Assembly: GCA_964562455.1 (NCBI GenBank)
Contig: CAZLTN010000016.1
Location: forward strand, 1 to 64,000
Reading direction: 5' to 3'
DNA: 64,000 nt
Source: Ravibacter sp964562455
GTDB lineage: Bacteria > Bacteroidota > Bacteroidia > Cytophagales > Spirosomataceae
The translations under genes and the position numbers were made by a program. Below the pieces are notes generated by a model. The model was not told the origin of the DNA and searched no databases. It saw only the letters and a program-made list of their open reading frames with translations. Each line of letters starts with the position of its first letter. Positions within the stretch are counted from its first letter, which is position 1. Below are positions 54,175 to 61,708 of the stretch, piece after piece.

Positions 54175-55740
54175 TTATATTTCCCCCCTTTCCTTAAATC
54201 CTTCGAAGGGTCGCATCGGACCGAACCTCGGGTAACTGTCGAATACCTCTCCGCCTCCCGTCACGCGGGGGTCGCCTTGCAGCGTTAGCCGGCCCATCAG
54301 CTCTTTTTCCAGTTCCTGCCGGATTTTCTCAGTCGCCTTCGATGAGGCAAGGTTGTAAAGGCAATATGGATCGGCACGTATGTCGTAGAGTTCCTCCCTC
54401 CCGCGTTTTTCAAAAGCCATCCTGAACAGGTCCGGATAAACCGCGCGGTGCGTGGTGAGGAATGTTTTGGATGGCGAGCTGTCTATGTCTTCATACCCCT
54501 CGGTAATGGGCTTGAAGTCAGGGCCTTCTGCTTTCCCGGTATGATCTCGCGGCGGCGGGTCGCCCAATGGCCATCGTTCGGGAAGAAAATTGACCATATA
54601 GAGATAGTCTTTTGTACGGATGGCCCTTGCCGGGTAGCCCACATTGTCGGGCCTGGCGTGGGTATGGCGTTCTCTTCCCGCGAGTATATATTTCCTGCTC
54701 TGATCGACATAACCCGACTTCCTGCTTTTCAGGACCGGCCAGAGCGAACGCGCAGCCACCCCTTCAAAAACCGGGAGACCGGCTGCTTCGAGAAAAGTCG
54801 GGCAAAGGTCGGCCAGGCTTACCAGGTCATCCACTCTGCGTCCCGCCCCGGCGATACCCGGACCACAGGCTGCAAACGGTACGTGAATGCCGTACTCCTG
54901 CAGGTTTGCCTTTGCATAGGGAAAAGCCATACCGTTGTCGGCGGTCACCACGACGATCGTGTTTTCCAGCTCACCTATGTCTTCCAGCATGGCCAGCATT
55001 TTCCCCAGATGACTGTCAAACCAGCCGATCTCCAATGCATAGTCCAGCAAGTCTGACCTGACGGTGTCGGTATCCGGTAAAAAACCGGGGATTTCGGATT
55101 TCGTGATCGTCAGGCCGGCTTTGGCGCCTGACCCCTCTTCGTATCCGCGATGCGGTTCCATTCCACCATACCAGAAAAAGAAGGGCTGGCCCTTTTGTCT
55201 TTGCGAGAGAAACTCGCCGAAATTCGACGCATAGTCATTCCTGCTGATACCCTGGGCGGCGCGACTCGTAACCTCGTGCCTGTTAAAAGCCGGGCCTACG
55301 GGATTCCGGCTCCTACCGGCTCCTTCGAAATTTCCCGGCCCCCAGGGCTTGCCCGTATAACCGATAAAATACCCGGAGCTCTCCAGCGCGTCGGTGAAGA
55401 CAGGAAACTTTTTCGGAAAATAGCTGGAATGCGTACCCGCTTCCTCCAACTGCCAAATGTTTCTGCCTGTCAGCAGCGCTGCCCTGGACGGGCTGCATTG
55501 AGGCGCAGCCACAAAGGCATTATTGAACAGCACTCCCCTTGCCGCCACATTGTCGAAAGCGGGGGTTAGAAATGTTTTGCTGCCGTATGCCGAAGCATGG
55601 GGAAAAGACTGGTCGTCGGCTATCGCAAAGAGGATATTGGGACGCCCCGATTTAATGACCGGCGGGTCATGATCCGGGGATTTTCGTACGGACGCCGCTA
55701 TCAGTCCCGCCAGAAGGACCAGTAAAAATATCTTTTTCAT
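54175..55740 (-). CDS. Sulfatase, S1 family (heparan N-sulfatase-like)
   Basis: A 521-residue exported sulfatase with signal peptide (MKKIFLLVLLAGLIAAS). The metal site is NILFAIADDQSFPHASAYG, the activation motif CSPSR at 82-86 (AAPQCSPSRAALLTGRNIWQLEEAG), then GYTGKPWGPGNF, WYGGMEPHRGYEEGSG and VVTADNGMAFPYAK. The short loops and the RNIWQLEEAG continuation fit the SGSH-like S1_8 group, whose members remove N- or O-sulfates from glycosaminoglycans and similar polymers. This is similarity only and does not fix the substrate. It follows the heparinase gene by 44 bp and precedes three more sulfatases, so the lyase and sulfatases are co-expressed. Confidence 0.92.
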   Translation of the reverse strand: MKKIFLLVLLAGLIAASVRKSPDHDPPVIKSGRPNILFAIADDQSFPHASAYGSKTFLTPAFDNVAARGVLFNNAFVAAPQCSPSRAALLTGRNIWQLEEAGTHSSYFPKKFPVFTDALESSGYFIGYTGKPWGPGNFEGAGRSRNPVGPAFNRHEVTSRAAQGISRNDYASNFGEFLSQRQKGQPFFFWYGGMEPHRGYEEGSGAKAGLTITKSEIPGFLPDTDTVRSDLLDYALEIGWFDSHLGKMLAMLEDIGELENTIVVVTADNGMAFPYAKANLQEYGIHVPFAACGPGIAGAGRRVDDLVSLADLCPTFLEAAGLPVFEGVAARSLWPVLKSRKSGYVDQSRKYILAGRERHTHARPDNVGYPARAIRTKDYLYMVNFLPERWPLGDPPPRDHTGKAEGPDFKPITEGYEDIDSSPSKTFLTTHRAVYPDLFRMAFEKRGREELYDIRADPYCLYNLASSKATEKIRQELEKELMGRLTLQGDPRVTGGGEVFDSYPRFGPMRPFEGFKERGEI

Positions 55741-55784
55741 TTCAAACTGTTAAGAGTACCTGTGCTTCCTATTGATAAACGTGT

Positions 55785-58289
55785 TTAAAAGTCGCTAATA
55801 AAATCTTCTGCTTCAAGAAGCTCATAACCATCGGGGGTCTTTTCCAGCAACTTTGTACTCTGTTCCCGAGGCCCCCTGAAAATTTTGTCTCCTGTTTTGA
55901 GCTCATCATCATATAGCGAGAAAATCACATCTTCCGAAACCGAACTGATCCGGAGGGAGGGTGCCAGGTGTCCGGAGAGTGCTGCGCTGATCTTCCAGCC
56001 TCCCGCTTCTACCAGCGCCGAACCGTCCGATCCGGATAGGTCTTTGAATGCAATTATTTCGTCATCATTCCTGCTTATCCTGATAACGGAAAGAAAACGC
56101 ATCACCCGGCTGGGGGTCATACCGGTAGCGGTCAGGTGCCATTGATTATCATTATATTCCTTCCGCGATTTGCCGGGAACACCCCTGTAACTTACGGCAG
56201 GTATATCGAACTTATTTTTCAAAGACCATGACAACGGTTCCGATGCCCAGAGTTTTCCTGTCCCTGCTGCGTTTCCGGATCTGCCAACATAACCGCTGCC
56301 GCCCGGATCGGCAGACATATGCTCAAGGCTGTGGATCAGCCACGACCACCCGGCCGGCTTCTCCGCTTCAAGTTCGTCGTAAACGATCAATATGCCGGGC
56401 TTCAGCAAAACGACATGCCGGAAGAATTTCCTGAGCCCCGGATCTGCACCTTTTTCTTTGCTTTTATAAGCTCCGGATCCATCACCGGATACATAGGCAA
56501 GCGATTCACCCTGTAAAAAACGCCGTATGTACCCTCCTGCTTCTACGCTGTAAGGCTGGCCTTCTCCGTTGACAAGGATCCCGTTGTGCGCCTTCGTATG
56601 CATGCTCCACCCCAGGCGGTGAGGATCGTTCATCGCTACTTTATAGCCCGTTCTGAAAAACAACCTCTTACCGTCAACCATTACATTGAAAGTATTCTGA
56701 TCGGCGTGGGCATGCCCGTACGCCCCGTACGGGCTCGCCCTGAATGCTACCATGATATCATTCCCCGGTTCTGACGGATTGGTATGAAGGGAAGCTGTAC
56801 CTGCCTCCCGGAATACACGTCCCATGGGAAGCCGGGGCGGCTTTTCAGTCAGATTTTTCAGTGACGTACCGGAATGAACCAGTCGGTACCATCTCAGGAC
56901 AGGTTCCCTGGCAAGGTCGACTTCCTGCAATTCGCGCATTTTCTGCAAGTACCACCGGAACCGCGAATCGTCCAGGAGGCGGCCCATCACATCGGCATAA
57001 GCTGCAAAGAAAGGAGGAGGCGACAGCAGTTCCTCGGTATTATCCCCAAAGCCGTCGGCAGATCCTCCCGGCGGCACCTGGTAGATCAGCCAGTCGGCCT
57101 GGTTGCGGTACCAGGGGTGACTGCCTATGAAATCAAAACCTGTGTAGCTTTTTATTTTTTCAGGTATATCGACCAGCATGTCTATGTTCATCCTGAAATA
57201 GGAGGCCCCTTCCGCCCATCCGCCGTCGATACCTCCCAGTACGGGAGTCCTGCCCAGGAACAGCTCATAAGCATAGCTCAGCCATCCGGTCGCCTTATCC
57301 TCGTGCCGGTAAAGGGCCAGGGCTGTTTTGAAAAACTCATTTAGCAGCAATTGCCATACATGCCCGCTCAGAACTTTCGATTCAATGTTATTGATCCAGT
57401 GACTGTAAAACCTCGCGGCCCTTGTCTTAGCGGAATTAATCAACCGGGCTTTCTGGTCTCCGTCCAGGTCATTGTAAAAAGTATCGAACACCAGCGCCAT
57501 ACCGTACATCGATATCCCGTCAGTGAAATCACTTTGTGAAGTAACACCGTCCGGATCCCACGCACTGATCTGCATCGCTATCTCTATAGCTTTGTCCCGG
57601 TACCGTCGGTCGGCTGTAAGCAGGTATGCCTGGCAAAGCGGGATCACCGTCTCCCTGATACGGTGCCCGACCCTCACAACCGCGTCCTTTTGCAGCCTTC
57701 CGGCCTGTTGCTCCGTTAGCCCCTCCTTACCGGCCCTTACGTACAGGTTTTCGCTTTCAGCCTTCATCTCAACCGTCAAAGCCTGCTCCGCTTCTTCGAG
57801 TATCGCACGGGCCTCTGCCTGTTTAGCAAGGCTGCGAAAATCCTGACCGGGGCGGTCTGCCAGAATACGTGGATGCCCTTCGGGGATCTTCCCCAGGAAC
57901 TCTTCCGATGCAGGCGACGCGACAGGAACGGCATTTTCGGGAACAATGAATTTCAGGCGCTCCGACCACTTCTTACCGCTTACCCGGTATTGCCAGTACC
58001 AGGTACCTTTCTCAAGAAGTCTGTGCGGGTTGTACATAGCCCCGGGCAATCCGCCGGCATTCCATACCGGCGCACGGGAAAAAAGGCTATCCATAGAAAG
58101 GCGGGCTTCATAAGTTACCCCGTCGCCTTTCTGGTAGGGCCATCTCAATACTACGGGATTCACCCTGGCCACGGAACCGTCGACCGGCAAAGGCTCTGCC
58201 AGGAAAACGGTCAGAGACCGGGTGGACTGACCATAAGTGCCGGCTGTTGCCAGCGTAAAAAATAAGCATTTCAAAAAGCTACGGCCCAT
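55785..58289 (-). CDS. Heparinase II/III-family polysaccharide lyase (DUF4962-containing)
   Basis: An 834-residue secreted protein with signal peptide (CLFFTLATAGTYGQS). Residues about 30-120 form a DUF4962-type beta domain (VLRWPYQKGDGVTYEARLS, GTWYWQYRVSGKKWS). An alpha/alpha toroid follows (HPRILADRPG, SAWDPDGVTSQSDF, GHVWQLLLNEFFKTALAL). The beta-sandwich of the heparinase II/III fold carries GAYGHAHADQNTF (about 522-534), KAHNGILVNGEGQ and a C-terminal WLIHSLEHM. It is expected to cleave uronic-acid-containing, possibly sulfated polysaccharide by beta-elimination. Its ATG overlaps the stop of the propeller gene by one base, so the two are translationally coupled. The substrate and PL family are not determinable by eye. 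Confidence 0.9.
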   Translation of the reverse strand: MGRSFLKCLFFTLATAGTYGQSTRSLTVFLAEPLPVDGSVARVNPVVLRWPYQKGDGVTYEARLSMDSLFSRAPVWNAGGLPGAMYNPHRLLEKGTWYWQYRVSGKKWSERLKFIVPENAVPVASPASEEFLGKIPEGHPRILADRPGQDFRSLAKQAEARAILEEAEQALTVEMKAESENLYVRAGKEGLTEQQAGRLQKDAVVRVGHRIRETVIPLCQAYLLTADRRYRDKAIEIAMQISAWDPDGVTSQSDFTDGISMYGMALVFDTFYNDLDGDQKARLINSAKTRAARFYSHWINNIESKVLSGHVWQLLLNEFFKTALALYRHEDKATGWLSYAYELFLGRTPVLGGIDGGWAEGASYFRMNIDMLVDIPEKIKSYTGFDFIGSHPWYRNQADWLIYQVPPGGSADGFGDNTEELLSPPPFFAAYADVMGRLLDDSRFRWYLQKMRELQEVDLAREPVLRWYRLVHSGTSLKNLTEKPPRLPMGRVFREAGTASLHTNPSEPGNDIMVAFRASPYGAYGHAHADQNTFNVMVDGKRLFFRTGYKVAMNDPHRLGWSMHTKAHNGILVNGEGQPYSVEAGGYIRRFLQGESLAYVSGDGSGAYKSKEKGADPGLRKFFRHVVLLKPGILIVYDELEAEKPAGWSWLIHSLEHMSADPGGSGYVGRSGNAAGTGKLWASEPLSWSLKNKFDIPAVSYRGVPGKSRKEYNDNQWHLTATGMTPSRVMRFLSVIRISRNDDEIIAFKDLSGSDGSALVEAGGWKISAALSGHLAPSLRISSVSEDVIFSLYDDELKTGDKIFRGPREQSTKLLEKTPDGYELLEAEDFISDF

Positions 58290-59674
58290 TACAACATTAA
58301 TTTCTTCAAATCTGCGATAAATACCTGGCGCTGTCCTTTGGGTGCGCCATTAAAGCAAAGCTGCCGGTAATCACGGCTCCAGGCAGGATGCGGATCGAGC
58401 TTATAGTGGCTTCCGCCGGAGCCTGCATCTTCAGCCCGGGACTGTTTAACCCCGCCACCCACGTCATTTGGAACATTGCAGAGCCTCACCTCCGTGTCGT
58501 CCTTTGTATCCAGCATGCGGATAGCAACCTCACCATTTTCCGAACTGACGTACGACTGCTTGGGATAAGCATCTGCAACCAGGTAACGACCCGAAGACTC
58601 CACACTCGGATGCCCGCTCCCGCGGTGCTTTTCGGAAAGGATCGTAAACCCCGAGCCATCGTAGCGGAAACGACAGAACATCATTTCCCGGAAGCCCAGC
58701 CAGGCCGGGACGCAGTTCATAATGATATGTTCCCCGTCCGGATGCCAGTTCGGATGGTTCCCCGACCCTCCGGACTGAGCGATCTGGTTCCAGTGCCCGG
58801 CCGTCAGGCATTGCGTCAGACCGGTCCCGTTGGTATTCATACTGAAAAGGGATGCATTTCTCCCTTTGTCTCCTACCTGTGCCCTGAAAACCTGGAGGAT
58901 CCTCGTGCTCTGCCGGTTAAATTTGGAATGAAACAGGTAACCTGTACTTCCGGCATACCTGTCTTTATCGTCCGCCGTTTCAAAAAAGCGCTTCATCGGA
59001 ACCAGCATCTTTTTAGTATTCGTTTCCAGGTCCGTATGCCATAAGCCTTCCCTTTCCATATCAGCAAGAGTAAACGGAACGGGGCGCCCGCCCGGGCCGT
59101 CGGGAACGGCATAACCATACTGATGGATATTCATGTTAAGGAGATTCGGACTGACGACCGACCGGCCATCGGGCGCAACATCATACTTCGATCCTGCAAA
59201 TACCCTTACCTCTTCATTCTCAAGGTCTATTCTGACGCATACCACTTCATCGTTTATGATGTCATTGGTGTAGATATACCGGTCGGAAACGCTGTCCCAT
59301 TGCACATTCGCACCAAGTTGAAAAGACCAGGCCCTGGTCCTGTATATTTCCCTGATCCGCCGGTTCTGAAGATCCACCAGGCAGACGCCCGCAGTATCTC
59401 CCCAGGCGGGCTTCTTTCCCTGGTAGGGGAGCCGGGTAAGTGCGAGCATTTTCCCGGAGGGGCTCCAGGGACAAACATCATAAAAGGTGTGGATATAAAA
59501 TCCGTCGTCAGGCGTGACCTTTACAACAGGTACAGGAAACTGCCCGTCCCTGAACGGCCTGAAATCGTAACTCTTCCAGGGGGAGGCTGTTGTTCTCCCG
59601 GCAAAAAAACCCTGTGAAAGCAGCGGCAGGTTTACTCCGGCAGCGGCTTTAAAAAGAAAATCCCGGCGATTCAT
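58289..59674 (-). CDS. Tat-exported TolB/oligogalacturonate-lyase-like beta-propeller protein
   Basis: A 461-residue protein with twin-arginine-like signal (MNRRDFLFKAAAGVNLPLL). It has repeated propeller blades of the TolB/PD40 type: CPWSPSGKMLALTRL, KYDVAPDGRSVVSPN, NHPNWHPDGEHIIMN, HPSVESSGRYLVADAY and DPHPAWSRDYRQLCFNG. The final blade with QRQVFIADLKKL and the His-rich blade pattern recall oligogalacturonate lyase (PL22) and other seven-bladed lyases. It may therefore be a second lyase acting on oligosaccharides, though a binding role is also possible. It is directly coupled (TAATG) to the heparinase gene and follows SusD after a 112-bp gap containing a strong hairpin. Confidence 0.75.
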   Translation of the reverse strand: MNRRDFLFKAAAGVNLPLLSQGFFAGRTTASPWKSYDFRPFRDGQFPVPVVKVTPDDGFYIHTFYDVCPWSPSGKMLALTRLPYQGKKPAWGDTAGVCLVDLQNRRIREIYRTRAWSFQLGANVQWDSVSDRYIYTNDIINDEVVCVRIDLENEEVRVFAGSKYDVAPDGRSVVSPNLLNMNIHQYGYAVPDGPGGRPVPFTLADMEREGLWHTDLETNTKKMLVPMKRFFETADDKDRYAGSTGYLFHSKFNRQSTRILQVFRAQVGDKGRNASLFSMNTNGTGLTQCLTAGHWNQIAQSGGSGNHPNWHPDGEHIIMNCVPAWLGFREMMFCRFRYDGSGFTILSEKHRGSGHPSVESSGRYLVADAYPKQSYVSSENGEVAIRMLDTKDDTEVRLCNVPNDVGGGVKQSRAEDAGSGGSHYKLDPHPAWSRDYRQLCFNGAPKGQRQVFIADLKKLML

Positions 59675-59713
59675 TTCTGGATGGAAAGGCCTTTTCTGAT
59701 AAGTTTACAGCTA

Positions 59714-59749
59714 CCCGGCTCAGACAGGCAAGACCTGTGCCGAGCCGGG
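59714..59749 (-). promoter_or_regulatory. Intercistronic hairpin between SusD and the propeller gene
   Basis: CCCGGCTC (59714-59721) pairs perfectly with GAGCCGGG (59742-59749). An inner ACAGG/CCTGT stem closes a 5-base loop. There is no T-tract after it on the minus strand, so it is unlikely to be a full terminator. It is better explained as an mRNA-stabilising or attenuating structure setting SusCD expression above the enzymes (inference). Confidence 0.55.
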
Positions 59750-59786
59750 AAATCTCAGATGGCAGATAAATTCAGAGGAGGGTTAA

Positions 59787-61631
59787 TTAGTATCCTTCGT
59801 TCTGGCTCATTGTCGGGAACGACAGGTCGATCTCGCTTTGAGGAATAGGGCGCAGGTAGTGTTTAGCGCTTATTTCAGACGATTTTTTTGCCCAGGGATT
59901 GTATTTGTTGACGCGTTCTATCAGCTTTCCGGTCCTTTTCAGGTCAAACCAGCGTGTATATTCTCCCATCAGCTCCCTGGCCCTTTCGTCAAGGATCATG
60001 TCGATGGAAATGTTGGCGGCGGTAGCCCGGTAGGATGTTGCCTCCAGCGAGGTGACGTTACCGGGTTCGGCTGCACATCTGGGGTCTCCGCCGGCCCCTT
60101 TCAAAGCTCTGTCGAGCACTTTATTATAGTAAATCTCGGCGGCCCCCAGCTTTCCGTTCCCGGCGCCTTTCACAATAGCTTCGGCCGCAATAAGATAGGC
60201 TTCCGCCGATCGGAATATCGATTCATTGAACGTACCATAGGCATCGCCATAGGCAATTCCTGGTTGCCAGAACTTCCACATCATCGGATGATCGCCGGCA
60301 CCGAAGCCTGATAATCTTGAATAAGCTCCGCCGTATTCGTCAACGTTTATTACAGCGTAACGCATCTTTCCCCCAACGTCGACACCCCTTTCCTCCAGGG
60401 TTGTAGCCGGGTTGTTCCAGGGACGGAAATAACATACGGTGTCACCTTTTACTATATTGATCTTAATGTCTGAGTTGAGACGGATCGGGAGGAAATTGTT
60501 TACGTTCGACAATGCATAACCCACTTCCACGAAATTGTGGTCGTAGCGCGCATCAAGTTGCGGATCGAACATCCGGTATACCGCCTGGGTTACTACATGA
60601 TGGGACTGGTACCGGTTGTAATCGCTCGTCCTGCCGACAGATCCGGCAAACCCCTCTCCGCCGCCTCCGAATATGGAGTGGAGATTATTCCCTCCCGCAG
60701 CATCCACCTGGAACGCCGGATCGGTCTTATTCGTAAGCACGTCGGAATTATACTGTACCGAAAAAATAATCTCCGGATTTTTGTCATTCTGAGCGCCGGT
60801 ATACTGGGTCAGCGGGTTCTCCGAGCGGATCGGGAACAGGTCTTTGTAATTTGCAGCCAGCGGGTACGATTCGATAACCTTATCGGCATACTCCAGGGCT
60901 TTCTGAAAATCGGCGTCGCTCCCGCCGAGCACATTGTTAAAATTCCATCCCCTGGTCAGGTATACCCTCGATAACAAAAACCGGGCAGCTCCTTTGGTCG
61001 CCCTTCCATAGTTAGAGGCTGTTTCCGGGAGCCTGGCTTCGCACTCCGTAAGGTCGTCGATTATCTGTTTATAAATATCTTTCGAAGGTATCCTGTTGGC
61101 CTCTTTGCTCGCCGTGGTGGTTTCAACCAGCGGCATGGGCACATCACCCCACTGCTGAACCAGGTAGAAATAGCAAAGCGCTCTCAGGAACTTTGCCTCG
61201 GCTACCCTTATGCCCTTCCGGGTTTCGTCCATCGGCACATCCGGTGCGCGCGATACTACCGTATTGGCCCTGCCGATCTCTGCATACAGGAGCCTCCATA
61301 AAGTCAGGAGCTCCCCATTCGCACCGTTCAGACGGGTATCGTATACGTCAAGTGCATCGGGATCTACCTTCTGGGCCGCAGACCAGCCCGTACCCGACGA
61401 GAAGACATCTGTCCCATTAAGCACCAGCGTCCTGCTCTGGTGAATATTACGAAGAAGGGGATAGCAGGATCTGACAAGATCTTCAAATCCTGTTTCAGTC
61501 TTGTAATAAACGTCGGTAGTAAGCGTCGAGACGGGCTTCTCAAGCAGAAAGTCATCGCCGCACCCGGTGGAGAGAAGGCACAGCCCGAGCAGCCCGAGTG
61601 CCGCACACTGCACGCGACGTTTTGATTTCAT
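59787..61631 (-). CDS. SusD/RagB-family outer-membrane lipoprotein (third)
   Basis: A 614-residue lipoprotein from the ATG at 61631 (MKSKRRVQCAALGLLGLCLLSTGCGDDF), which places a lipobox (LSTGC) correctly. The frame is open to 61706, but that would put about 25 polar residues before the signal. SusD landmarks are STLTTDVYYKTETGFEDLVRSCY, LLYAEIGRANTVVSRAP, AEAKFLRALCYFYLVQQWGDVPM, SIFRSAEAYLIAAEAIVKGAG and the end YLRPIPQSEIDLSFPTMSQNEGY. It is larger than the two other SusDs here (488 and 509 aa), with long loop insertions, so it probably has a different ligand. It directly follows its SusC. Confidence 0.94.
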   Translation of the reverse strand: MKSKRRVQCAALGLLGLCLLSTGCGDDFLLEKPVSTLTTDVYYKTETGFEDLVRSCYPLLRNIHQSRTLVLNGTDVFSSGTGWSAAQKVDPDALDVYDTRLNGANGELLTLWRLLYAEIGRANTVVSRAPDVPMDETRKGIRVAEAKFLRALCYFYLVQQWGDVPMPLVETTTASKEANRIPSKDIYKQIIDDLTECEARLPETASNYGRATKGAARFLLSRVYLTRGWNFNNVLGGSDADFQKALEYADKVIESYPLAANYKDLFPIRSENPLTQYTGAQNDKNPEIIFSVQYNSDVLTNKTDPAFQVDAAGGNNLHSIFGGGGEGFAGSVGRTSDYNRYQSHHVVTQAVYRMFDPQLDARYDHNFVEVGYALSNVNNFLPIRLNSDIKINIVKGDTVCYFRPWNNPATTLEERGVDVGGKMRYAVINVDEYGGAYSRLSGFGAGDHPMMWKFWQPGIAYGDAYGTFNESIFRSAEAYLIAAEAIVKGAGNGKLGAAEIYYNKVLDRALKGAGGDPRCAAEPGNVTSLEATSYRATAANISIDMILDERARELMGEYTRWFDLKRTGKLIERVNKYNPWAKKSSEISAKHYLRPIPQSEIDLSFPTMSQNEGY

Positions 61632-61708
61632 GCGAAAAGAACTGTTATAATTACGGAGACGTTTTAATGCGCTCATGGGGATTTCCTGTTTTGATTCTTG
61701 TCTCATGC

